Below are positions 1 to 11,700 of a stretch of 64,000 nucleotides of DNA, in pieces (position 1 is the stretch's first letter; the number at the start of each line of letters is the position of its first letter). The notes beneath the pieces are model-generated. The model worked only from the letters and a program-made list of their open reading frames with translations, did no database searches and was not told the DNA's origin. The DNA comes from Eutrigla gurnardus (Eukaryota; Chordata; Actinopteri; Perciformes; Triglidae). The DNA lies in assembly GCA_963514095.1 (NCBI GenBank), contig OY741276.1:20695695-20759694 (forward strand). Direction: 5' to 3'. The translations under genes and the position numbers were made by a program.

Positions 1-500
1 TAGTCACTGTGAGTCTCTTTGTAGTTGTTTTGAGTCTCTTTTTAAACATTTTGAGTCACTTTGTAGTTGTTTTGAGTCTTTCTAGTCACTGTGAGTCTCT
101 TTGCAGTTGTTTTGAGTCTTTCTAGTCACTGTGAGTCTCTTTGCAGTTGTTTTGAGTCTTTCTAGTCACTGTGAGTCTCTTTGTAGTTGTTTTGAGTCTC
201 TTTTTAAACATTTTGAGTCACTTTGTAGTTGTTTCGAGTCTTTCACTGAGTCTCTTTGCAGTTGTTTTGGAGTCTTTCTAGTCATTGTGAGTCTCTTCGG
301 AGTTGTTTTAGTCTCTGTAGTAATTAAGTTGTGTTGCATCTCTTCCTACTAATTTTGAGTATTTTTGTAGTTATTTAGCATATTTTTGTAGTTGTTTGCA
401 CCTCTTTGTAGTCATCATTTAATACATCATAGTCATTTTGAGTTTCTTTGTAAGTTTGAGTCTGTGGTCATTTTGAGTCACTTTGTAGACATTTCAGCGT
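1..500. repeat. Degenerate tandem repeat array, 40-bp period
   Basis: The word 'tctagtcact' recurs at 81, 121 and 161, exactly 40 bp apart. A sub-period near 20 bp is visible (GAGTCTCTTTGTAGTTGTTTT and GAGTCACTTTGTAGTTGTTTT). Copies become more diverged after about 300 and fade by about 500. The array begins at or before the window edge, so its full length is unknown. Apparent ORFs here only reflect the repeat. Confidence 0.85.
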
Positions 501-1186
501 CTTTGTAGTCGCTTTGTGTCTATTTAAGTTACATTTTCTAGGTGATTACAGGCCCCTGATGCTTTGGGCCTGTGTCTGGTAGGCCTGTTTGGTTATATAT
601 GAAGTAGATAAAGCATGAGACTAGATATTGCAAGAACACAATATACAGTAAGAAGTCAACACATTTAGCCAGGGTAAGCGTGTTTCTCTGTAGGTGTGGA
701 CTGAGCAGTCACCTTACTGGCAGAGTGTGAGCGGCCGTGGGCAGCTGCTGTAGGGTTTTCTACAGAGGTGACCTGCGAGTCCCTCCTCCACTGGTTTCTA
801 CTTTGGTAAGCACTGATGTAGGCCAGCACTGTCTCATTTCTAGCAGTCATTTTGTAGGTGTATGTTTGGAACGAGGCCATCCAAATGTATCATCCTTAAG
901 TTTTCAAGCATCACGTCACTCACTGTGGGCATGGACCTTTTTTCTACCATCACTTTCAATCAAGTGTTTCTTATTACTTGCTGTAAATCCTATTTGCCAT
1001 GTCGTAAGTTCAGTCAAATTTGTAAAAATATATCTGATGTATTGTTGCAGTTATCTCATTCTTTAATCATTTAATTAATAATATGAGTTGCCAGGTCTCA
1101 AAGAAAATGTGCAAACAGTGTTACAGATGTTTTGACGAGGCTATTTAAGTGTTGTGAGTAAGCAAGATATAAGCAGCGGTTGCAGA

Positions 1187-1400
1187 AATAAGTATTCAGA
1201 TCCCTTTTTTGTAAAACTACAGTGTAGCAGTACTACATTGTAAAATACTGGTAAAGGTAAGAGTCTTGCATTCAAAATAATACTCCATTAAAGGTATCTG
1301 CAAAATGAGCTACATACACAGATATTACATTTTTAATCTTGGTGTCAGTATATTGGAGAATGGTGTTTCCCCTCAAATTGCAGTGGAGTAAAAGTTGTAT
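1187..1400. repeat. Degraded dispersed teleost repeat
   Basis: The text 'gaaataagtattcagatcc...actccattaaaggtatctgcaaaatgagctac' resembles a very common interspersed fish repeat. Its consensus describes step-wise copies of AAGTAAAAGTA-type sequence. No termini or target duplication could be defined. Assignment is from memory of the family and is tentative. Confidence 0.45.
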
Positions 1401-2602
1401 AAATCATAAATGCAGGATATACTGTAAATTACAAGTACATCAAACTATACTTTGTCGTAACTGAGTAATTGTACCTAATTTACTAGCTAACATTGTAGTT
1501 CATGAACTCAGGATGCCTTTTTTGTTGTACTGAATTCTCAGCTGCCTTGTTTGCATAAAGTTTATGTATTTGATACAAGTATATCATGTATATGGTATAC
1601 TGTAGACTGTTTTCTTACTAGTATACACGAGAAGTCCATAACCATAATCTGAAAGTTGTCACTTAGTTAGGGTCAGTGAGAAATGGAGTTTGGACTGGCT
1701 GAGGAGCAAAAGTCTTCAACTTTTCAGTCTTAAAAAAGTCATTTTAAACACATTTTTAAACAGTAATTGTGTTATATAAACCCAAACGGTCTGTCAGACC
1801 ATCTTGGCGGTCCTACTGTCAACCAGCAGTAATACTTGTAGGAAAAGCTGTAGAATGATTTTGTTTTATTGTGGTTATATAAATGTGATTTGTAGTTGTG
1901 TGTCTGGGAATCCCGCCTGGAAGCGAATCAATCTGTAATCCAATGCACACTGACTCTGTCTTCTGTAAATGTCTCTGTCCATCTCTCAGCAGCTCACTAA
2001 GCTGTCTTCACCAGGCTGACGGACAGCAGACATTTACTGAACCACAGAGTTATCATGTCGGCCCTTTTTAACTTCACAGAAGTGGGCCTCACTTCTGATT
2101 GTTAAAACAACACTGAGGGCACCTTCTCTGATAAATGAGGAAAAAACACAACATGACAACAGAAGGAAAAAAAAAAAACTCTTCTGAATGGGAGAAAAGG
2201 GTTGATTAAAGAAAATGTAATGTATTTGCAGCTATTAGGGATGGGATGATATAGGATTTTATCGCACATCGAGATAAAAAAACACGGAATAATCGTAAAT
2301 ATAATCTAATTTAAAAAATACAGGATAAAACATACATTAACATTTTTTTTCAGTGTCCACTAAAGAGGATGATCACTAAATCACAAATACATGTTGTGTG
2401 TCTTATCTGTGATACAATACAAATCTTAACATAATGTAAAGTGATTCCAGTATGTTTTAGTGCCATTTTAAGAGTTTTTAGCACATTTTGATGATGATCT
2501 GGATAATAATGAATTATATTTGCCAGGATAACCGTGACGTGACATGTTCATATATGCCTATTTGCAGCCGTCCCTCACTGTATTCGTCCCTCTTGTCCTC
2601 AG

Positions 2603-2743
2603 GGGAAGTTGGTGAAGTACTTCAGCCGCCAGCTGTCCTGTAAGTGCAAAGTGGCCTTAGAGGAGCGCAGTGTCGAGCTGGAGGACTTCCCTCGCCTCGG
2701 CCACTGGTTCCGCATCGTCAACTTGAGGAAGGAGGTCACACAG
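2603..2743 (+). CDS. ksr2: ksr2 exon A, start of the SAM-like CA1 region
   Basis: The exon is 141 bp, phase 0 at both ends, with acceptor CTCAG and donor GTAATA. It encodes 47 residues beginning GKLVKYFSRQL and containing ALEERSVELEDFPRLGHWF. This is the part of the KSR N-terminal coiled-coil/SAM (CA1) region that binds B-Raf and helps membrane targeting. The next exon continues without a phase change (KEVTQ then EMSPGE). The coiled-coil helix before it must be encoded by an exon left of the window or by one I did not recognise. Confidence 0.93.
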
Positions 2744-5700
2744 GTAATATGTCTCCTATCATTATAATGTAAGGATGTAGTATATCACTTATCAAATTGA
2801 AGATGTGGTATCTGATAATGTACTGATGGGTGACAGAGGGTGTCTAACAAAATCTTCCCTGGAGCTCTGATGTGTGAAGGCCATATCATTCACATCATTT
2901 TCATAATCCTCAAAAGCATCCAGTCACATCTCGTGTCTTTCATGGTATCATCTGCATTTGTTTCTTTCATCATTTATTCAAAATTTTCCTTTCATTTATC
3001 CTGTTTCCTTTTGTCACCTTTAACATTCACTTTTTGTATTGCTCTGAACTGAACCAGGTTATTTAGCTAATATTCATTCCTTCTTACTGATTCCTGACTG
3101 TTTTGCATGTCACTTTTTTTTCCTCTTAAATCTTTAGTCCACTGCTGTTCAACTATATTATTCAGGGGGCCACATTTTCTGAAAGCTAAGGGACCCGGGC
3201 CAGACATTTTCCCTGACCCACTCGACCCCTTTCTGGCCTCATGAATTAACATCTTTCTCTTTTTCTCTTTTTGCAAATTTGTGTTCATTTCTGACATAGA
3301 CTCCAGATATTACATGCATATTTTTGCCCATAAATAAAGATCTATGCTCCCCATCCTTGGTGCCTGGTTATGTTTTTAAAAGGGGGATCAAATACAGGGA
3401 ATACTAATGTCCTGCAATGTCCTTAAACATTTTTATATTAAATATCCACCTGCACTTGTGTCATCAAGAATGGTTTATTTACAGGAAGTTTCTAAGCGAC
3501 AAAGAAACAAACGTTTACGTAACCATAGCAACACACTCGCACTCCTGCATGCGAGTGCACATGTAAGAGAAGAGGGAGAGACGCTGACTGAGATTACTCT
3601 GATCAACATGCATTAGTATAAATTATAAATGAATACAATTATTATAATAACTTTATCAATTAAGTTTGTCACTGTGAGAGAAAGTGATGGATGGATGTAA
3701 AATGTATTTACAGGCATTTGTACTTGGTTGGCACAGGTCACATTTTTCCATAGTGGTTACAGTTTGGCATTAAAATGTAGATTTGAAATGTTTGATTTAT
3801 TTGTGACGAGATGAAAATCCACAGACAAGTGGGACAGACAAGCCAACTTTTTTGCAGTTCATGACCTCTTTCCACTCTTAACTGAAGATAAAACATAATC
3901 ACAGGAAAAGGTAAAAAGGTAAAAAAAAAAAGTCAGTTAACAATTGCGTATCTGCGTGCTGTGTCTGCATGTGCGTGCTGCAGGAGATGAGCCCAGGTGA
4001 GGTGACCCTGGAGGGCCTGCTGGAGAAGAGCGAGGAGCAGGTGTGTGAGCTGCTGCAGAAGTTTGGTGCCAACGAAGAGGAGTGTGCCCGACTCAACGCC
4101 TCCCTCTCCTGCCTCAGAAAGGCCCACCAGCTCGGTAAGGGTCCACCCAAAACACAGACGGGCTCACACATAGAAAAACCTGCCTTTGAACGGCCTTAAA
4201 GCAAAAAACATGTGTCCTGGTTTATCACCATTTATGACTGCCATGTGTAAATAGTTTAATTCCTAACTCATTTGGAATGAAGCTTTTTACATCAACATCT
4301 CCCGAGCTTGAAATCATTTGCCGTCCTAACAAAGACACTATTTATACAAATATTTTATATACATTTTTATTTATATACGTTTTTTCCCCTGGCAGTTTCA
4401 ATAACTGTATTGTGTACTGTAATATAATTACACATTTGACAAACAAAATAAACCTTTATGTTTATTGTGAGTAATAATCTTACTCTACAGAATTACGTTT
4501 TTTCTACCATAAAAAAATAAATGCCAGTAATTTGAGTCTGTTAAAAAATAAATCATATATACAGTACTTAACTTTTTCAATAAAATGGCTTATTTCATCA
4601 ATTGATGCTGCCATTGATTGCCATCAATTTATTTTTACAAGAAGTTACAATCTTGTGTCATGCTTGTGTATTGTATTTGCTTGTGCTAGAATACATATAA
4701 AAACAACTCATTAATTATATTTTTAAAGCTACATTCTTATAATTTTTAACACTTGTCCTCTGGGTCTGATCTACAACAACATAGCTTATGGATTCTTTAT
4801 TTTGACAATCAACTTAGCCGTCAATGTAGCCGTAGCATCCTGAAATGCACTATTATTAACAATATTTCTCTGAGCGTGAGTTTAACTATGATGTATCACT
4901 TATGTTATATATTGTATGACTGCATAGATTAGGGGTGGGAAAAAAATCGATATTGCAATATATTGTTGTGCTCTCTGTCGCAATAAATAAATCGATACAC
5001 TGACGGCAAATATCGATATTTTGGGTCTACGTGTTTTTTTAGACTCCCGTCGGTGCGTCTAAGAGTTTACGGTTCTCCGGAGCGGATCCGCGGGGGCCGC
5101 CCGCTGCCCGGGGGTCGGTCTGAGCTTCAAGCGGGTTTCACACAGCCTTGAGGGCATGAGTGCCGACTTTTCGGCCGGGTTTGATGGCCTATTTACGGGC
5201 AGGATTCCGAGCGGCGCGCTAGAGTTTACGGTTCTCCGGACGGAGCAGAACTGCGGGTTCGCGGTGCGTAATTGTAAGCGTGGCTGTGTGCTGGCCGGTG
5301 CTGTTGTGAGCTTCAAGCGCTTTTCACACAGCATTGAGGGCATGAGGACCCACTTTTCGGCCGGGCTCGATTGCCTATTTACGGGCAGGATTCCGGGCGG
5401 CGCGTGTTTACCGTCCGCCGGAGGGTCCGCATGTGTGGATCCGCGGAGCCGTGTGCTAGCCGGTGTTGCTGTGAGCTCCAAGCGGTTTTCACCCAGCTCT
5501 GAGGGCATGAGCCCCGACTTCTTAGGTACTGGATGGGTGAACATAACTCTGCACATAATTGGTTGCATACGGAAATGTGCCCAATATTTCATTTAATTCT
5601 GACGTTATTCGTATCTTTTTTAGCTATTGTTAAACTAAAACGGGCCAAGTTTACATAAAACAAGTTGCTACTGACTTTTCAGTATCAGAAAGCACTGTCC

Positions 5701-8700
5701 TGGTTTACATAAGACATGTTATTAATGTTCATGCACTTTAATGTGTCCAGCTGGACAGTGTTTATTCATCTGTACATTGTACGAAGTTTGGGAATTTATT
5801 TTTTATGCATATTTTTTCTTTTTCAGTCACATATCGTGATATATCGTTGAAGAAATGTCTTGCAATATATCGAATATCGCAGATATTGTGTATCGTGATA
5901 TTATTGTTATCGTGGGCCAAATATTTATTTAATTATTTTATTTATTTTATTTATTTGTTTATTTCAGGCATGTACATTAAGTCATCATCACACATCTTGC
6001 TCACACAGTAAACATGAATGGCCGAAAGGGAAAGCGGGAGAAGCCGAGGCTTATCTAGTCCCGCCCCCATTACCCAGGGGGGAAAAGAAAAAAAAAATAA
6101 ATAAAATAAAAATAAAAAAATATTATAAAATTAAAAATAGAAATTAAAAAAGAATTAAAAAAAAAAGAAAGTCCAGTGTAGCTACTATTTGATGGGATGG
6201 TGTGGGAGCCATCAAATTCAATCAATTTCTCTTTTAATTTATTAATCATCACTGTCCTCTGCAGCTTTCGCTGCCCTTAACTTCGCCATTTCCTCCCAGT
6301 TATTGGCCACTTCACCTCGCTTCCGTAACGGGAACTCGCGAAGTGCGGAGAGGTCAGAGCGCATCCCGACCATGGCTGACCGATTTGTCACTATTTCTTC
6401 CCGGTTAGTGGCCAGTTCAACTCGCACCAGAGCCGCGGACTCGCGAACTGCAGAGATGTCAGAGCGCATCCCAACCACAGCAGACCGAGTGGTGGCGTTG
6501 TCCACGCTCACACTGGTCAGCTCAGTGGCGATCTTTCGCATTTTCCGATATAGCATGAAGATTCCACATCCCAAGGCGATCATTCCAGTTGTCATGAACG
6601 CGAACACGTACACGTCCTCGACGTCTTCCACATCCAGAGTGGCAAGGCAGATGACTCTCCACTTTCCCCAACCATCCATGATGTAGCCGGACATGAAGGT
6701 CCCATCCGGGCATGCAGGTTCGCCAGAACCCGCACGCCGTGTTGAGAACACTCTGTCGACAGCATTCAGTGACCAGCTCAGCAACTCCATCGTGAATTGT
6801 GGGAGTAGCAGTTGTGCTTGGCATTCATACCTAATTTATGTCCACATTGTTGATACTCCCTACCACGTAGAACTGACATCATACCATACAAGTTTCTCAG
6901 GTCCAGCTTATTGTTTGGGTACAGAATGTTCATTTGTTATGCTCCCATCCAGTCACAGCACCCTGCCTGCTGATTTGTGCTCCAGACCCTTATCAACTCG
7001 CATGCAATAATCTGTACCGGTCAAGTGTTGAATATACATACTTTTTCTTAAAGCCACTCAGTGTTGGTGTTTTTTTTACTTCGTCTTCTAACACATTCCA
7101 TTGCCTAACACCTGTGACCGATAAGGAAAAGGATTTTAGCGTAGTTCGTACCTTCCTTTGCCTGAAAATCAAGTCCCCTCTAAGATTGTGTCTCTCTCTG
7201 TGTATGAAGAATTTTTGCAGGTTCTGGGGGAAGAGTTCTTGTCACGACTTTGCTAGGAACCAAGATTCGGACACCAACTGGCAGAATTAAGACGTTTTAT
7301 TGGAAGTTGTGAGGTGCTGGTTGGGCAGGCAGGCAGGCAGGCTGGCAGGCAGGCAGGGCAAGAACTGCGGCAGGAAAAGGCAGCAGTTAGAAAAAGCACA
7401 AAAACGTTCTCGTAGAAATTCTGAGGCTTGGCTTTGCTAGAACGTGACCACGACAAACCGTGTGGACAGAGTGACGATCCGGCAGAGACTGACGGTTGAG
7501 CAGGACTGAAGTGCAGACTGGGTGACGAGCTGATGGGAACCAGGTGGCCTGATTGCAGCAGCAGGGCAGGTGTGGAGTGGGAGGCAGGCAGGCCCAGGAG
7601 AGATGACCCAGTGCAAGGGGGAGGGGGAAGGAGACAGACATACAAACAGGTAGAGTGACAAAACAAAACAGACAAACATGCAACACAAACTGTCATGGCG
7701 CTGGCCTTGTGACAGTACCCCCCCCCCTGACGGACACCCCCAGGTGGCCCACCAGGCCTGGGCTTCCCCGGATGAGCCCGGTGGAAGTCCCGAACAAGAG
7801 TATGGTCCAGGACGAGGCGGCGGGACACCCAGCACCGCTCTTCAGGCCCATAGCCCTCCCAGTTGACCAGGTATTGGATGCCACGGCCACGACGGCGACT
7901 GTCAAGGAGACGACGGACAGTGAAGGCGGGGTGGTTGTCGATGATTCTGGGGGGAGGAGGGGGGGCCAATGGACTGGAGACCACAGGCTTCACAGCAGAT
8001 ACATTGAAAACTGGGTGGACCTTGAGGGACCGAGGCAATTTCAGGCGTACAGCATTGGGGTTAATAATCTTTTGAATCACAAAAGGGCCAATAAATCTCG
8101 GGGACAGCTTCTTAGAGTCCGTCTTTAAAGGGAGATCCTTGGTAGAAAGCCATACCTTGTCTCCAGGTGCATATTGAGGTGCAGGAGTCCGATGACGGTT
8201 GGCCTGATGCTTGTATCGGCCCGAGGCACGGAGTAAGGCTGAGCGTGCACGGTGCCAGGTCTTGTGGCACCGGCGGACTTGGGCCTGGACTGAGGGCACT
8301 GAAAGCTCCTTTTCCTGTGAGGGGAATAGTGGAGGCTGATACCCAAAAACACATTGAAATGGTGACATCCCTGTGGCAGACGAAGGTAGAGTGTTATGGG
8401 CATACTCCACCCAGGGCGTAAGGGTGGACCAGGTGGATGGGTTGGAGGACACCATGCAGCGGAGAGAGGTCTCCAGATCCTGGTTTGCCCTTTCAGCTTG
8501 ACCATTCGACTGGGGATGGTATCCTGAACTCAGACTGACAGTGGCTCCAACTGAGGAACAGAAGGCCTTCCAGACAGCAGAGGTGAATTGAGGCCCACGA
8601 TCTGAAACAATATCAGAAGGGAGACCATACCCACAGCTGATGATCCTCCCTGTCCTCCAATCAATCTGAGGATTGTGTCGTGCTAGCCAGGGAAGACCGA

Positions 8701-11700
8701 GAACTACAGGAACTGAAGGTGAGTCAATTATGTGAAAGCTGAGCTCCTCCTTATGATTACCAGACACAAGCAAATGTGGGGGCACAGTCCTTCGAGTTAT
8801 GTTGGCTAACAGTCTACCATCTAATGCACTAGCTTCTAGTGGCTTATCAAGACAGACAGACGGCAGGTCTAACTGCTTGGCCACAGTGACATCGAGAAAA
8901 CTTGCATCTGCACCTGAATCTAAAAGGGCAAAAATATCAATGGACTGACCTTTCCATGACAATGTTGCTCGCACCTGTGCTCGGGGTTGAGGGGAGAGGG
9001 GAATGGAGGTGTGGCTCGCCAGGATTCTCCCTGTTACTGGCGAGCCTGGTCGTTTGCCGGGCGATGTGGACATGAGGCCAGGAAATGACCGGGTCTCCCA
9101 CAATACAAGCAGCTGTTGGTCTTAATACGGCACTGACGCTCCTCTGACTCCACTTGGAAACGCCCAAGTTGCATCGGCTCTGGTGAGGGTTCCCTCCTGG
9201 GCTGGTCCGTGGCTGAGCCTCCACCACCTTGGTGAACTCGGGAGCCTGAGGCTGATGGAGGGTGCCCTGGGGAAGCAGTGGGTGGCCGCCGCTGCCTCTC
9301 TCTTCGCCGCTCCCGCAGCCGGTTGTCTATACGAATAGCTAAGGAGACTAGACCCTCAAAATCAGAGGGTTCCGGGTAAGAAACAAGTTCATCCTTAATT
9401 GCATAATTTAATCCTTGACAAAAAACAGCTTGAAGGGACTCATTATTCCAGCCACTCTCCAGGGACAGAGTACGAAACTCAACAGAAAATTCAGCAACAC
9501 TACGCATACCTTGGCGTAAGGTGAGTAACCTTTTCGAGGCATCCTGGCCACGGATGGGGTGGTCGAAAACCCTCCTCATCTCAGAGGTGAAGGCAGCGTA
9601 GGAAGCAGTGACGGGAGACTCCTTCTCCCACAGGGCCGCAGCCCAGGCCAAGGCACTTCCACGAAGGAGCCCCATCACGTAGGCAACCTTAGACTGCTCT
9701 GTTGAGTATGACTGGGGCTGCTGGCTGAACACAAGATTACATTGCAGTAAAAAGGAACGACATTGACCAAAGTTTCCTTCGTACCGGTCAGGGGGAGGAA
9801 CCCATGGCTCCTTAACAGGTACAGAACTGGGCCCGGAACTGGATTCCGCTGGCGTTGGGGCTGGTGGCTGAACCTCAGAGGTTGTGGGCTGATTCATGTG
9901 GTCTCGAATCTCCATCACACTGGTGTTGAGCTCTCGGAGGCCTTCCATTAACTCCTTCAGTGCTTGGGTGTGCTGTCCAAGCAGCTGGCCATGGTGGGAA
10001 ACTGCCTGGTGGAACGGGTTGGTGTCCTTTTGGTCCTGCATGGCCGGATCGTACTGTCACGACTTTGCTAGGAACCAAGATTCGGACACCAACTGGCAGA
10101 ATTAAGAAGTTTTATTGGAAGTTGTGAGGTGCTGGTTGGGCAGGCAGGCAGGCAGGCAGGCAGGGCAAGAACTGCGGCAGGAAAAGGCAGCAGTTAGAAA
10201 AAGCGCAAAAACTTTCTAGTAGAAATTCTGAGGCTTGGCTTTGCTAGAACGTGACCACGACAAACCGTGTGGACAGAGTGACGATCCGGCAGAGACTGAC
10301 GGTTGGAGCAGGACTGAAGTGCAGACTGGGTGACGAGCTGATAGGAACCAGGTGGCCTGATTGCAGCAGCAGGGCAGGTGTGGAGTGGGAGGCAGGCAGG
10401 CCCAGGAGAGATGACAGAGTGCAAGGGGGAGGGGGAAGGAGACAGACATACAAACAGGTAGAGTGACAAAACAAAACAGACAAACATGCAACACAAACTG
10501 TCATGGCGCTGGCCTTGTGACAGTTCTGTTTGATGCTTTGTATAACATTTGGGCTGTGCGATAGTTTATTAAATCATATAGTATATAGTATTTTCGATTC
10601 GATAAATAAGTGATTTGTGTGTGCCCTGTAGTTGGCGTAGTGTAAAATTCTCAAGGCTCTTTTTTGGAGAATTAACAAGGGCTGTGTGGAGCCTTTATAT
10701 GTGTGTCCCCACACCTCTGCACAGTATTGCAGGTGCGGAGAGACTAGTGCACAGTATAACAGATGAAGTGCTTTTTGATTTAATATTTTTTGTACTTTCC
10801 AAAGTATGGACACACTCCTGGCCAGCTTCCTTTTTAATTGTGCTGTGTGGCTTCCAGCTTAACATGTCATCGATAATCACTCCCAGAACCTTATTCTCAC
10901 GGACCCTCTCAATATTAACTCCGTTTACTTGAATGTTGGGACTGTTGTTGCAGCCTCTTTTACCATATAGCATGTATTTCGTTTTTCCAAGATTTATTGA
11001 TAATTTGTTTATGTTAAACCACACTTGAAGTTTGGCCATTTCCTGATTTACTGTTTCCACAAGTTGGTTCAAGTCACTCCCCGAGCAGAAAATATTTGTG
11101 TCATCCGCGAATACTATTAATTTCAGAGTATCAGACACTTTACATATGTCATTTATGTATAATATAAACCAGTGGCGAGCGGTGACCTTTTGCTGTGGTC
11201 ATGCTGAAGTGTCAATACCATGCGCGCCCGTGGGGGGGCATTATATTTTTTAATAAAAAATATAATATGGTTAGTGGAAACAGCTTGTAGTGATCACGTT
11301 GGTCCAGAGTACATTTGATCACTATAAGCGGTTGATTACTAAAACCGAATTGTTATTACAGTATTTCACTTCTTTTTTTTATGGAAAACATCATCTAAAT
11401 GCCAGTTGTATAGTTTTTCAATGAGAAAAATGTAACGAAGCGGTCGTCAGCGCGATCCTCTTGTCAGCTCCAAACTCACCCGTCTGCACCTCAATCACAG
11501 ACCACAGCTGGTTTTCCGCACAGCATTTACAGTAACTCACTGACACGTCTCAGATCAGTAGGCGCTGCTGCCGGTGTGTTTTTAAAACGAACTAGGCTAG
11601 TAGCGCCGCAGATTTCTCATTCCCCACCTTGTTTGATTGAGAGTGTTTTTCGAGATGGTTTTCATGAATGAACAGGCAATATGTCGCTGTCAGACCGGAT

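Larger units (their letters stand above)
1..2602 (+). other. Upstream ksr2 intron (3' part), repeat-rich
   Basis: No coding exon was recognised. It holds the tandem array at 1-500 and a degraded common teleost repeat at about 1187-1400, whose words 'agtattcagatccc' and 'tgcattcaaaataatactcc' are typical of that family. A short repeat-like patch at 2236-2310 ('agggatgggatgatata', then TATCG-type AT-rich sequence) resembles ends of hAT-like elements. The last 20 bases before 2603 form the acceptor of the first visible exon. The preceding ksr2 exon, encoding the N-terminal coiled coil, is not seen. Confidence 0.6.
7240..10522 (-). mobile_element. Ty3/gypsy (chromovirus-type) LTR retrotransposon, internally deleted
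   Basis: Two LTRs (7240-7714 and 10055-10522) begin TGTCACGAC and end TTGTGACA on the plus strand. The element is flanked by the 5-bp duplication GTTCT (7235-7239 and 10523-10527), so it is a complete insertion. Genes read on the minus strand: gag, then a shortened pol. Total length is 3.28 kb against 5 kb or more for full-length relatives; the missing part is reverse transcriptase, RNase H and the integrase N-terminus. By-eye LTR comparison gives about 7 substitutions in about 466 aligned bases plus an 8-bp and a 1-bp indel, so the insertion is fairly young. It lies inside the LINE reverse transcriptase sequence. Confidence 0.95.

Noticed and set aside
5059..5592. 177-codon minus-strand ORF
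   Set aside because: Explained by GC-rich tandem repeats; both strands are open over the same DNA and no domain is recognisable.
4930..5924. MITE left arm as a complete element on its own
   Set aside because: The inverted terminus matching TAGGGGTGGGA is found only at 12364-12374, beyond the LINE, so the arm is half of a split element.
7655..8128. 157-codon plus-strand ORF over the gypsy element
   Set aside because: Antisense to the integrase and chromodomain coding region; shadow.
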